58,450 nt of DNA, taken from positions 1 through 58,450 of the forward strand of contig JAPPFH010000054.1 in NCBI GenBank assembly GCA_028875185.1, read 5' to 3'. The stretch is from Chloroflexota bacterium (lineage in GTDB: Bacteria; Chloroflexota; Anaerolineae; Aggregatilineales; Phototrophicaceae). The notes beneath the pieces were generated by a model. That model saw only the letters and a list, made by a program, of their open reading frames with translations. It had not been told where the DNA came from and did not search any database. This document shows, in pieces, positions 7,596-16,197 of the stretch (its first letter is position 1; each line of letters opens with the position of its first letter). The position numbers and the translations under genes were made by a program.

Positions 7596-9621
7596 GTGAT
7601 GGAACGACCTTCGGGTAGGCTGCAATCGCCGTGCCGATCACCAGCAGGATGCCGCCCCACCACACCAAATTCACTAGCGGGTTGATATAAATTCTGAAGG
7701 TCGCGCGCTCGCGGTCGCCGCTCATCAGCAGCACGTAAAAGTCGTTTTCCAGTGTGCTGTGCGCGCCGGCGATTTTCATGGGCATCTGCGGATAATCATC
7801 TATTCGAGGGCGCAGCCGCGCGATCACGCCGCCATCGCGAAAGACCGTCACCGCCGCGATATTCATCATTCGCCCGTCAACCGCTTGCGCTCGAATGAAA
7901 TCGTCATAACGCAGCGCATAGTCGGCCACGTTTATCGCTTCGCCGCGCGCCAGGGTGTGCTGCGTTTCCGTCTGAAAGGCGCTGCTCGCGATGACGCCGA
8001 TACCGATCACGGTCACGCCAAGATGCACGACATATCCGCCATAGCGCCGTTGATTGCGCCGGAACAGCCCGGCCGCCGCCCGCAGCCAACGTTCGCCCAG
8101 CGTTCGCCGCCGCGCCGCCGCCCCCCGCATTATCTCAAACAACGCGACATAACCGGCGAAAGCCACCACGGCATAACCGCCCAGCGCTAGGACCTGGCTA
8201 GTCCCGCTCAGCGCAATCGCCAAGACGCTTAGGGCGGTCAGCGCCAGCGGCAACTTCAGCGCAGCGCCCAATCGCCGTACCGAGGTCGCGCCCCAAGCCG
8301 AAAGCGGCGCCACGCCCATTAACACATACATGGCGCTGAACAGCGGCACGACATAGAATTCGAAAGTTTCCGCCCCGATGGTCACTTCCTTGCCCAGCAG
8401 CAGCTCCGATGTGATCGGCAAGCCGAAGCTGCCCCAAAATATCGCCAGGAATAAGGCGATGAAGACCACGTTGTTCAGCACGAATAGCGATTCGCGACTG
8501 AGGAGATTGGCGAACTGACGCTCATCTCGCAATTCGCCCCGCCGCCAGCGCCAGAGCAGCGCCGCCAGCGCGATTAAGGTCATAGCCGCCCAGAAAGCCA
8601 GCATCGGAAAGCCGACCTCGCTGCGCGCGAAGCTGTGCACACTTTCAATCACGCCGCTGCGGGTGGCGAAAGTGCCGAACATCACCGCCGAAAAACTGGC
8701 GATCACCAGGATCATATTCCACAGCTTCAGCATGCCGCGCTTTTCTTGAATCATGACGCTGTGAATGAAAGCCGTGCCCACCAGCCAGGGCAGAAACGCG
8801 GCGTTTTCCACCGGATCCCAGCCCCAATAACCACCCCAGCCGAGCACGTCATAAGCCCAGCGCCCGCCCAGTATCAGCCCGATGCTCAAGCAGATCCAGG
8901 CGATCAGCGACCAGCGCCGCGTCGCCCGGATCCAGCCGGTCGACAGATCGCCCGACGCCAATGCCGACATGGCAAAGGCGAAGGGAATCGTGAAGCCCAC
9001 GAAGCCCAGATATAGCATCGGCGGATGAATCACCATGCCGAAATGCCGCAGCAGCGGATTCAGCCCCTCGGCGCCCGTCCGCAAGTTCGCCTCGCTAGGC
9101 GCAATCGCCCCGGGAGGAATCAGCGCGGTCGAGACCACCTGCTCAGCCAGCGGCGCGTCCGGCAAGACCCACCAGCGCTCAAATGGATTCTCCACCAAGA
9201 GCGAAAGACCAAGAAAGAAAGCCAAGGTCGCCATCATAAAGGCGATTGCATAGGGCATCAGCCGCCGCTCAGCCCGCCAATTGAGTCCGATCGCCGCGAA
9301 GGTGAATGCGCTCATCAACAAGGACCACAGCAGCAGCGAACCTTTCTGCGAACCCCAAAGCGCCGTGAAGCGATAAATCGCCGGCGTTTGTGGATCGGTC
9401 ACGCTGTAGACGTACGAGAGTTGATACTGCTCGCTCATCAAGGCGCCGACCAGCGCGCCCGTCGCCACCAGCGCCGCCGGAAAAGTCAGCAGCGCCGCAT
9501 TGCGCCCACTGAGCATCCAGCCGACCGCCGACCTGCGCGCGCCGTAGACGGAAGCGATGATGGCATAGACCGCCAGCGCAAACGCCAGCGTCAAAGCCGC
9601 TAAGCCGATTTCAGCGGACAT
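7576..9621 (-). CDS. ccmF: heme lyase subunit CcmF
   Basis: This 681-residue polytopic membrane protein has the tryptophan-rich motif WGGYWGWDPVENAAFLPWL (about residue 255) and the following GTAFIHSVMIQEKRG segment, both hallmarks of CcmF. It ligates heme from CcmE to apocytochrome c together with CcmH. Length is normal for the family. The C-terminus, just after the last membrane helix, runs into a palindromic repeat. The next operon gene upstream is ccmE, 458 bp away, an unusually wide gap. Confidence 0.93.
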   Translation of the reverse strand: MSAEIGLAALTLAFALAVYAIIASVYGARRSAVGWMLSGRNAALLTFPAALVATGALVGALMSEQYQLSYVYSVTDPQTPAIYRFTALWGSQKGSLLLWSLLMSAFTFAAIGLNWRAERRLMPYAIAFMMATLAFFLGLSLLVENPFERWWVLPDAPLAEQVVSTALIPPGAIAPSEANLRTGAEGLNPLLRHFGMVIHPPMLYLGFVGFTIPFAFAMSALASGDLSTGWIRATRRWSLIAWICLSIGLILGGRWAYDVLGWGGYWGWDPVENAAFLPWLVGTAFIHSVMIQEKRGMLKLWNMILVIASFSAVMFGTFATRSGVIESVHSFARSEVGFPMLAFWAAMTLIALAALLWRWRRGELRDERQFANLLSRESLFVLNNVVFIALFLAIFWGSFGLPITSELLLGKEVTIGAETFEFYVVPLFSAMYVLMGVAPLSAWGATSVRRLGAALKLPLALTALSVLAIALSGTSQVLALGGYAVVAFAGYVALFEIMRGAAARRRTLGERWLRAAAGLFRRNQRRYGGYVVHLGVTVIGIGVIASSAFQTETQHTLARGEAINVADYALRYDDFIRAQAVDGRMMNIAAVTVFRDGGVIARLRPRIDDYPQMPMKIAGAHSTLENDFYVLLMSGDRERATFRIYINPLVNLVWWGGILLVIGTAIAAYPKVVPSRVGATR

Positions 9622-10079
9622 GGCTTAGGTTGCAAAACGCGAGCATTTGGGATTCTCTCCATTGGCAAGGTCCGCGCCGTTTCCACCACAAAGAACACAG
9701 ACGTAGTTCCAAGCATGCAATGCGAATGACCGCCAAATGAATGCAATTCTGAATATATTGTTAAGTGTGTGCGGGCGAGCGGTGGTTCGTGTCTACGCTG
9801 CCCGGCGGCTCGCCCACTTGTGTTAATTATTTCCAATTATATTCGCATGACAAACTTGCTTCTATTGAGGACGCAGAGCGCTCTAATTGCTTGGGAGAGT
9901 TGTCAAGCAATCAATGCATTGCGCTTCCAAGACCATGCGCAAATTCTAAGGCCTGAACGGATGCAATGATCTGTCAAAAGTCGTGGGCGCGTATGCGTCC
10001 TCTGTGTTTCCTCTTTTCCTCTGTGGTGAATAAATGCGCGCGTCCGCGATTGTCGCGCTACATAACCGAATCGCTAAGC
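9622..10079. other. 458-bp gap between ccmF and ccmE
   Basis: I see no convincing gene. The stretch is more AT-rich than its surroundings and contains a family A palindrome at 9772-9815. Near 9690 and 10000 are the short low-complexity texts CCACCACAAAGAACACAG and CCTCTGTGTTTCC, which look like complementary halves of one degenerate repeat. Short open frames here lack ribosome-binding sites and protein-like composition. Because ccm genes on both sides share a strand, the gap may hold a second promoter for ccmF and the genes after it. Confidence 0.5.
9772..9815. repeat. dispersed palindromic repeat (family A) with GTCTAC centre
   Basis: Left arm GGGCGAGCG and right arm CGGCTCGCCC enclose a longer centre containing GTGTCTACG. 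The same centre word appears at 21190, 24662 and, on the other strand, at 35273, linking the palindromes with the G-rich elements. Confidence 0.55.
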
Positions 10080-10613
10080 CTATTGATGTTCCGGAATGCG
10101 GCTCAAGCCTTCAGGCGCGGCGCTCTCTTCAAAGCGGCTGGGGCACTTCAGCAGCAGCTCAGTCGCCGCGAATATACCGTCCGCGCGCAGCGCGCCCGTT
10201 AGAATCGCCTGCGCCTCATGCTGCAGCAAATCTGGGATCGCCGCGTCTTCCACGATGATTTGCAATCGCGGCGCCTCCGGGTCTCGCAGCGCCTCGCGCA
10301 GCGCCGTCGCCAGGTCGTCATATTGGCTCGGAATATGGGCGATTGAGAAGCGGATAATTGCCTTCTCGCTGTCATAATCAATGCTTTCGCCATCAACCGC
10401 GCCCGATATCCGCACCGTTCGTCCCTGGTACGATGCGTCATCCAGCACATCACTCACCGTGATGAAATAACGCGCGCCCTGCAATGTGCCTGAAATAAGC
10501 AGATATAGCACCGCGACCAAAATCAGCAGACCCGCGCCTATAAATTTTAGCCGCTCCGACCGTTTCTTCTTCGCCGAATGCTTCGGCTTCCGCCACTGGA
10601 CGTCCGCCACCAA
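10080..10613 (-). CDS. ccmE: heme chaperone CcmE, cysteine type
   Basis: This 177-residue protein has an N-terminal basic segment and membrane helix (about residues 22-45), followed by the CcmE OB-fold domain. The heme-attachment position near the C-terminus reads CPSRF (Cys157, Phe161), whereas classic CcmE proteins have HxxxY. A CxxxY form is known from some sulfate reducers and archaea; here the aromatic residue is Phe. An acidic helical insertion (about residues 95-115) precedes the VxG strand. CcmE carries heme covalently from CcmC to CcmF. The identification is firm. Confidence 0.88.
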   Translation of the reverse strand: MVADVQWRKPKHSAKKKRSERLKFIGAGLLILVAVLYLLISGTLQGARYFITVSDVLDDASYQGRTVRISGAVDGESIDYDSEKAIIRFSIAHIPSQYDDLATALREALRDPEAPRLQIIVEDAAIPDLLQHEAQAILTGALRADGIFAATELLLKCPSRFEESAAPEGLSRIPEHQ

Positions 10614-10633
10614 AAACCTCCGCCGCGACTGTT

Positions 10634-10849
10634 TTAGGCTTGCTCGTCTTCGTCGCTCGTCGACTGACTCCAGCGAATGACGAATACGCCGATGATGCCG
10701 GCGATGCCCAAAAACAATACCAGCATCGTCATGCCTTCGTGCGACCCCGCCTCGCCATCCTGCGCCAGCGCGGACCCCACTCCACCCAAAAGCAGAGCCA
10801 ACAAGAACAAGGCTCGGTTCGTCGTCAGCATTGTTGCAAGTTTAATCAT
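10634..10849 (-). CDS. small membrane protein of the ccm operon
   Basis: About 71 residues from the ATG at 10849 (MIKLATM), or 84 from 10888. It has an N-terminal signal-like hydrophobic stretch ending ALAQ, a short acidic linker with His, and a second hydrophobic helix (TMLVLFLGIAGIIGVFVI), followed by an acidic tail. It lies 20 bp upstream of ccmE on the same strand, so it is likely co-transcribed. The size and layout resemble small assembly or subunit proteins of heme complexes, but I cannot name a family. Confidence 0.6.
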   Translation of the reverse strand: MIKLATMLTTNRALFLLALLLGGVGSALAQDGEAGSHEGMTMLVLFLGIAGIIGVFVIRWSQSTSDEDEQA

Positions 10850-10925
10850 TGGTTTCTCCAAAATCGTCACTCTCGGTGTTCTCGGCATCCCCGATGTCCT
10901 CAGTGACGTAACTTCCCTTAGCCGC

Positions 10926-11315
10926 TTAAGCTGCCCCCAACTTCAGGATGTCATACACCGTGAACGCCAACAACAAGACCAGCGCCGCCAAAGCCACCAC
11001 CAGATAGCGCCAGCGATGCGCGTAACCAATCGTCCAAAAGCGCCGCAAGCTGAAAAATATCGATGCCATCGCGGCCAGGTTGATTAGCAGCAGGATCGGC
11101 ACAGTCGCGTCCGCCGCAATCCCAATGACCGGCAGCAGAAATGGCAGCAGGGCATATTGCAGCAGGCAGCGCGCTCCCGAAAACATAAGCGACAGCGTCA
11201 GCGCGTTTTCGGCGCCCTGCTTCAGCGCCGCCTCGTCTCCCCGCGCGGCAAAACCGACCTCCGCCCGAATCAGCAGCAGCCGCGTCATCACGTTGTCCGC
11301 CCGGCTCGCGTTCAA
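10926..11315 (-). CDS. multi-pass membrane protein heading the ccm operon
   Basis: This has 129 residues: a charged N-terminal half, then three predicted membrane helices, two in a pair after about residue 50 and one near the C-terminus (LVVALAALVLLLAFTVYDIL). It is the first gene of the apparent minus-strand ccm transcription unit, and a family A palindrome sits just upstream at 11341-11363. No family is recognised. The length and position suggest an accessory membrane protein of cytochrome maturation. Confidence 0.55.
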   Translation of the reverse strand: MNASRADNVMTRLLLIRAEVGFAARGDEAALKQGAENALTLSLMFSGARCLLQYALLPFLLPVIGIAADATVPILLLINLAAMASIFFSLRRFWTIGYAHRWRYLVVALAALVLLLAFTVYDILKLGAA

Positions 11316-11340
11316 TTCCGTCTCTCTGCCTGTCGTGGCT

Positions 11341-11363
11341 AGGGGCGACCGAGCGGGTCGCCC
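11341..11363. repeat. dispersed palindromic repeat (family A), upstream of ccm operon
   Basis: Arms GGGGCGACC and GGGTCGCCC with a five-base centre, one of the cleanest copies. It lies in the presumed 5' leader of the minus-strand ccm operon, where a hairpin could affect transcription or mRNA stability. Confidence 0.6.
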
Positions 11364-11501
11364 ACGCGCATAGCCTTTGTTCGCATTCTATCATAGCGTC
11401 GCATGCGAATACAGAGTTCAGCTCGGTTTGCGAAGGGTTTCTTGACGCGCAAATGCGCCGGTGATAGGCTTTTGCTGAATCTCGGGAAGCAAGGAGCAAT
11501 C

Positions 11502-11972
11502 GTGCGACATCTTTGGACAATGCTTACTACTGTACAAACTGTTACGCCCGATGCCGGGGAACCCGAGTGGCTTGACTTGCCTTTGAGCGACTTCGTTTTG
11601 CCAGAGTCTCTAAATCGGGACCAAGGTCCGGTGGAACTCACGCTCGACCCGGCATGGCTGATATTGTCAAATTGGTTGCTGGATGAAGCCGACGTCGGCC
11701 GCCCGATGATGCCTAATGTGGAGATTAGGGATCCTCTGGGAGTCACGCTCTACAATGCGGCGCCCACGCTGAACTGGTTCGGAAACGTAATTGTTTCACC
11801 CGAGTTCACGACAGTTCCGATACTGCTTGATCTGTCCTGGAAATATATGTGGTATACTGTAAGCGGATCCTATACCTTCATCGTCCGTTGGACAGGCAGC
11901 CGCGCTACTAGGGAGACCGGCAAATTCTCGCTGAACATAGCTGATTCCAGAAGCGGAGCGAACCGTGGATGA
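11502..11972 (+). CDS. hypothetical protein, possibly DUF6941-like
   Basis: I choose the GTG at 11502 because AAGGAG sits at 11491-11496. The product has about 156 residues with no signal peptide or membrane helix. Its pattern of beta strands ends in a SGSYTFIVRWTG segment, reminiscent of small beta-sandwich proteins of the DUF6941 type, whose function is not known. That resemblance is weak. It overlaps the next gene by eight bases, so the two are a coupled pair. This pair is an isolated plus-strand island between two large minus-strand respiratory operons. Confidence 0.5.
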   Translation: MRHLWTMLTTVQTVTPDAGEPEWLDLPLSDFVLPESLNRDQGPVELTLDPAWLILSNWLLDEADVGRPMMPNVEIRDPLGVTLYNAAPTLNWFGNVIVSPEFTTVPILLDLSWKYMWYTVSGSYTFIVRWTGSRATRETGKFSLNIADSRSGANRG

Positions 11973-12174
11973 CAGATTGACCGCAGAACAGCTTAGAGAA
12001 CTTGTGAATTTTCACAAGTCCGCCCGCGCCAACCAGCCCCATTTGCGGCCCACCGGCAGGATAATTACCGATCCGGAAGAAATCGCCAAACGGACGCCCC
12101 CGTGCATTCTTTCGGAAGTTGTCATCCGGATCGACCGCTCCCAGCCCAGTGACCTTGAGCAACGGGACGACTAG
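11965..12174 (+). CDS. small hypothetical protein coupled to the preceding gene
   Basis: This has 69 residues with a GTG start inside the end of the upstream gene. The first 25 residues look helical and the rest is polar and proline-containing. No known domain is visible. The tight overlap argues that it is translated and works with its partner, in the manner of two-gene modules. Function unknown. Confidence 0.5.
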   Translation: MDDRLTAEQLRELVNFHKSARANQPHLRPTGRIITDPEEIAKRTPPCILSEVVIRIDRSQPSDLEQRDD

Positions 12175-12233
12175 CGCTTTTTCGCAACGGCATAGGCGCC
12201 ACACCATGCCGAATCGAGGGTGCGGTCTTGCCT

Positions 12234-12926
12234 CTACTCGCGCTCCAGCAACTGATCCTGGCTATCTAAAAAAGCCACCAGATCCGCCAACTGCTGAATC
12301 GTCAATTGCCCACCATACATCTCCGGCATCACCGCGGCGTAGCCCGGCGTGACAAATTCCATCGGCCGTACGATACTCTCCACCAGAAACTGCCGATGCG
12401 AGTAATTCTCAAACCCTCGCAGGATCAGACGCATTTCGTTGATTCGCGTCCAAGTACCGGCGGTTAAAGGGGCGATCGCCTCATTCTCGTGGCAGCCAGC
12501 ACAACCCAGCGGCGACCCGCCCAAAGCCGGCTCCAAGCCATTGTAGAGCAATTGCCCATTTAGCGGATCGCCATAAACTTCGTCCAGCTCCAGCAGAATC
12601 TCGTCTACTTCGATGCCCACCGATTGCGCCGCGATCAGATCATCAAGCGAGGCGAATTCCAACACCTGCTCCAGCATAACATTTACTTCGGCATTATTCG
12701 GCGCGTATCCGCAGTCGAGCGCCATCGACTGATAGATCGCCCCCAGCCGAAACAGATTGGCCAGCGACATCTCGCGATCGCCGGCGAAATCCAGCGTTAA
12801 GAAATGAGCGAATGTTTCTTGCTGCCGCGTCAGTTCATCGTCTGAACAGCCGACGAAGACATCCTGCGCCGTCACTGCCAGCAAGAGCAATTGTATGATC
12901 AGCAGTGAAATTCCCAGTCGTTTCAT
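12234..12926 (-). CDS. monoheme cytochrome c of the bc complex operon
   Basis: About 230 residues from the ATG at 12926, whose product begins with a signal peptide (LLIIQLLLLAVTAQD). An N-terminal helical domain of about 100 residues has no heme motif. The C-terminal cytochrome c domain has CAGCH and a likely Met ligand in VMPEMYG. The C-terminal half resembles the last domain of the upstream 412-residue cytochrome, suggesting duplication. It is the last gene of the Rieske-cytochrome b operon and may be an electron acceptor or subunit of that complex. A terminator-like hairpin lies just upstream. Confidence 0.8.
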   Translation of the reverse strand: MKRLGISLLIIQLLLLAVTAQDVFVGCSDDELTRQQETFAHFLTLDFAGDREMSLANLFRLGAIYQSMALDCGYAPNNAEVNVMLEQVLEFASLDDLIAAQSVGIEVDEILLELDEVYGDPLNGQLLYNGLEPALGGSPLGCAGCHENEAIAPLTAGTWTRINEMRLILRGFENYSHRQFLVESIVRPMEFVTPGYAAVMPEMYGGQLTIQQLADLVAFLDSQDQLLERE

Positions 12927-12950
12927 CACTCGCGTCCCCGTAGAGATACG

Positions 12951-12970
12951 AAAACCCCCAGCGACGGGGG
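12951..12970 (-). terminator. terminator-like hairpin between the two cytochrome c genes
   Basis: Read on the minus strand, five C, a six-base loop and five G are followed by TTTTC. It lies between the 412-residue cytochrome gene and the 230-residue cytochrome gene, so it may reduce expression of the last operon gene rather than end the transcript completely. Confidence 0.5.
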
Positions 12971-13022
12971 CTCGATTTCGCAACGCGTCTATGTTGCTCT
13001 TTTCGCGCTCTATCACAAACTT

Positions 13023-13048
13023 GTAGGGGCGACCTATCAGGTCGCCCG
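13023..13048. repeat. dispersed palindromic repeat (family A), between cytochrome genes
   Basis: Arms GGGGCGACC and GGTCGCCCG with a five-base centre. It lies between the two cytochrome c genes, close to the terminator-like hairpin at 12951-12970. The two hairpins together could protect the 3' end of the upstream message. Confidence 0.6.
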
Positions 13049-13078
13049 TTGCCGTCGATTACAGCTTGCCACTTATCA

Positions 13079-14317
13079 CTATTGCGTCAGCAGATAGGCG
13101 ACAATATCCGCCAGCTGCTGATCAGTCATGCGCGCGCCGAAGTTGACCGGCATCAAGCCCGAGCTGTAGCCGTCCACCACATAATCGCCTGGGCGCGTGA
13201 TGCTCTCGATGATATATTGCTCGATCGTATAACCGGAGAACTGCGGCAGCGTCAGCCGCTCGTTCCGAATCCGTGTCGCCGTCCCGATCGTATCGGGCGC
13301 CGACGCCCCATCGCGATGACAGTCGGTGCAGCCAAATTCCTGGTCGTAGAGCAACTCGCCGCTGACAGCGCTGCCGACTATTTCCTCCAGCTCCCAGCGC
13401 AGCAGGATGCCCGCGACATTATCGCCGGCTGGCGGCGGCGGCGGCTCGCTCGGCAAGGAACCATCAGCCAGCGGCTTGCCATACTGCGCCACCGCTATGA
13501 AGTCCTCCATTGTCCAGGCTTCGCCTTTGTCCCAATTGAGGATGTAAGCGGCCAAATCTTCGATCTGATCCTGTCGCAAGGGTCCGCCGGCCGTCTGCGA
13601 CCAGGCAGCCATACCAGTGCCGTTGGGGTAAACGCGCGCGCTGCCGGGCCGACCGTGGATCAAGGTCGTCACGATATAACCATGCAAGTCGCCCCCCCAG
13701 CCCACTTGCGCCAGACGCGTGCCGTTGCTGTTGAAAAAGACCTCAAGTTCGTTGTCGCCTGTCTGCTCAATATCGACCACCGTATCCCAAAGCGGATAGA
13801 GATCGTTTTCAACTGCCGTGTTCAGCGTCTCGAGGATGGAGATGCGCTCGGCCACAGCGGCGTCGATCGCCAGATTCTGCTCTTCAATCCGCTCTTCCAC
13901 CGCCGCGATCGCAGCCACAATCTCGTTTTGCCGCTCCTCCGATGGCGGATTCTCCGTATCAGTCATTTCCTCAAGCAAGCTCGCCATGTCTTTGTTGAGC
14001 CGCACCAGCGCCCGATTCGCGTTCGTGACCGCCGCCGTCTGGATTCCAACCGGGTCGTAGCCGAATAGATGGGGATTGTTCAATCCCGGCGCCCGATCGC
14101 CGGCGCCATAGCCCTCTTCGCCATGACACTCGGAACAAAGCGAAGCGAACAGCTCGGCGCCACGCTCAATCGAACGGCCCGTATGCTGCTGCACAAAAGC
14201 CTGCATCCGCGCCTCTTCGTTGATCGCCACCCAGCCGACCAGGATCATCATGCCGACAAACATCGTGATGCCCGCGAGGATGCGACCTTCGATTGACCTG
14301 ATGAAGAGAATGTTCAT
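13079..14317 (-). CDS. diheme cytochrome c of the bc complex
   Basis: This has 412 residues with an N-terminal membrane anchor (about residues 12-31). The first cytochrome c domain has CSECH (61-65) and a probable Met ligand in TGMAAW (Met236). Between them lies an insertion of about 80 residues that is strongly helical and coiled-coil-like (about 95-170). A proline-rich linker leads to the second domain with CTDCH (330-334) and GLMPVNFG (Met389). It lies directly downstream of cytochrome b. The role is inferred: passing electrons from the Rieske centre to the terminal acceptor, replacing cytochrome c1 or f. Confidence 0.82.
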   Translation of the reverse strand: MNILFIRSIEGRILAGITMFVGMMILVGWVAINEEARMQAFVQQHTGRSIERGAELFASLCSECHGEEGYGAGDRAPGLNNPHLFGYDPVGIQTAAVTNANRALVRLNKDMASLLEEMTDTENPPSEERQNEIVAAIAAVEERIEEQNLAIDAAVAERISILETLNTAVENDLYPLWDTVVDIEQTGDNELEVFFNSNGTRLAQVGWGGDLHGYIVTTLIHGRPGSARVYPNGTGMAAWSQTAGGPLRQDQIEDLAAYILNWDKGEAWTMEDFIAVAQYGKPLADGSLPSEPPPPPAGDNVAGILLRWELEEIVGSAVSGELLYDQEFGCTDCHRDGASAPDTIGTATRIRNERLTLPQFSGYTIEQYIIESITRPGDYVVDGYSSGLMPVNFGARMTDQQLADIVAYLLTQ

Positions 14318-14353
14318 TGACTTATCCTGTATTCGCTTCGCTCAGTCTCGCGC

Positions 14354-16168
14354 CTAATCGAAATACGCCGACGCTTCGTGAATGAACAAATGGTCGCTGT
14401 ATATTCGCCGGGCTGGAATCGGATTGCCCTCGGCATCCACCTGATCGGAATAAATCAGAATGGGATCGCCATTGTCGTCCAATTGAACGTGACCGGCTTC
14501 AATCAGAACGCTGTCCCAACTCACAACCCAGTCCAGACGCTTCAAGCCCGCCTGATTGTCCGTGATGACCAGCGCGCCCCAGACGTTAGGCAATTCCTTG
14601 GGCTCGGCCTCCAGGTGATGCGCGAACTCCTCCATCACCCGCATCAACGTTGGCGCCTCAGCCGCCGGGATCGCGCGGAAACGCAGCGGCAACTGATTCG
14701 CGCCAACGTGCTGGTCTTTCAATTCCGTAATCATCTGCTCATATTGACCGTTCGCAGCCACTTCGGCATTGATCGCGGCAATCGCATCGCTCACCGACAT
14801 TTCGTCGGGATAATGCAGCTGCGCCGTCGTATACGCGCCAACGATCATCTGATCGAAAGGAATCGTCCTCCCGATGCCGACCTTGCTATGCGCCGGCTCA
14901 AAGGTCAACTCATGCACGATTTCGGTCTCGGCTGAGGTCTGCACCGCGAACTTCGCCAGCCCCATATAACTCAATATCGTCGATACCGAAATCAGCAGAC
15001 AAGCGAGCGTCAACATGAAACGGCGATGGGCGTAACGCCGGCTTGGCGTCACATCGAGATAAGGCAGCAGCGCCAAACCACCCAGCGCGATCGTGGGGAA
15101 AGCCACGCCCCAGAAGAACTTGTCGCCCAGCTTCAGCGCGCCCTGAATCCACAAGAAATACCAGGGCGCCGTCGTGCCCAGCGGCGTCACTTGCGGGTCG
15201 GCGTGATTCTCCAGCGGGGCATGATAAAACCAGATGCAAAGCACAGTGATGATGAAGGTTGTCGCCCCCAGCCACATCATTTCATAAGTCAGCATGTCGG
15301 GGATGAAATAAACGCGTTTGTCCAGCGGTACGCGCTTGGCTGTATCCTCGCCAATATTCTCCTTCTGCGGCGGCAGGCTGTGACCATGAATCACCACCTT
15401 GTAATAATGAACGCCGAAGAAGACGAAGAGCAGGGCGGGCAGCGCAAGCACATGCAGCAGATAAAAGCGCAGCAAACCGTTCGCGCCCAATTCCGGCGCG
15501 CCCCGCAGCAGCAGATTGACCTGCTCGCCAACCACCGGCGTCGCTTCCGCCATCGACGCGCCAATTGTCACCGCCCAAAGCGACAGCTGATCCCAAGGCA
15601 GCAGATAACCCGAGAAACTCAAAAAGCCCGTAATAACAAGTAGTAACAGACCGGTGAACCAGGTGAATTGGCGCGGCTTCTTGTACGAACCCGTAATCCA
15701 CGTTCGCATCATGTGCATCGCCACCACCGCCACCATGAACTCGGCGCCTAGGCGGTGCATATCGCGCATCAACTGACCCAGCGGCACATTGCTCAGAATC
15801 GTCAGCATATCGCCATAAGCGATCTCCGGCGACGGCGTATACCAGAGCATCAGCAAGATGCCCGTGATCGTCTCGAAAAAGACAAAATAAGAAGACAGCC
15901 AACCCAGCCGGAAGGTCGGATACATGCCCGTCACATCGCGATTGAAGTAAGACGGGCGCATGTGCAGCCAAAAGCCGTCGGCATGCGGCGTCAATCGCGG
16001 ATTCGGCCGCCGGCTCGCCGCTTCGCCGCGGAAAGCCTCGCGCAAGTCCTGAACATTCAAGCCCGCGGTCAGGCGCTCGACCGAATCATCTATGCCTTCA
16101 AAGACCGCTTTCTTGAAGCCTTTTTCCTTGACGTCATCGAGAAAAGACGGGAAGGGGAGGATGGTCAT
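14354..16168 (-). CDS. cytochrome b, b6 and subunit IV fused, with C-terminal extension
   Basis: This has 604 residues. The heme-ligating histidines are H138/H152 and H239/H254. Their 14 and 15 spacing is the b6f pattern rather than the mitochondrial one. The subunit IV-like half follows in the same chain; its quinol-site motif reads APWY at 334-337 instead of PEWY. After the last membrane helix (about residue 420) comes a soluble extension of roughly 180 residues without a CxxCH motif. The start has AGGAGC upstream. It forms the quinol-oxidising core with the Rieske protein encoded just upstream. Confidence 0.9.
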   Translation of the reverse strand: MTILPFPSFLDDVKEKGFKKAVFEGIDDSVERLTAGLNVQDLREAFRGEAASRRPNPRLTPHADGFWLHMRPSYFNRDVTGMYPTFRLGWLSSYFVFFETITGILLMLWYTPSPEIAYGDMLTILSNVPLGQLMRDMHRLGAEFMVAVVAMHMMRTWITGSYKKPRQFTWFTGLLLLVITGFLSFSGYLLPWDQLSLWAVTIGASMAEATPVVGEQVNLLLRGAPELGANGLLRFYLLHVLALPALLFVFFGVHYYKVVIHGHSLPPQKENIGEDTAKRVPLDKRVYFIPDMLTYEMMWLGATTFIITVLCIWFYHAPLENHADPQVTPLGTTAPWYFLWIQGALKLGDKFFWGVAFPTIALGGLALLPYLDVTPSRRYAHRRFMLTLACLLISVSTILSYMGLAKFAVQTSAETEIVHELTFEPAHSKVGIGRTIPFDQMIVGAYTTAQLHYPDEMSVSDAIAAINAEVAANGQYEQMITELKDQHVGANQLPLRFRAIPAAEAPTLMRVMEEFAHHLEAEPKELPNVWGALVITDNQAGLKRLDWVVSWDSVLIEAGHVQLDDNGDPILIYSDQVDAEGNPIPARRIYSDHLFIHEASAYFD

Positions 16169-16197
16169 GGCTGCTCCTGGTCGTTAAGCCAGCGGCG

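Noticed and set aside
9600-9836. Possible 78-codon gene on the minus strand upstream of ccmF
   Set aside because: It overlaps a palindromic repeat and the ccmF start, has mixed composition without a domain, and lacks a ribosome site.
13049-14068. Long plus-strand open frame of about 339 codons opposite the diheme cytochrome gene
   Set aside because: It is antisense to a gene with clear CxxCH motifs, has Arg/His-rich composition typical of a high-GC shadow, and has no ribosome-binding site.
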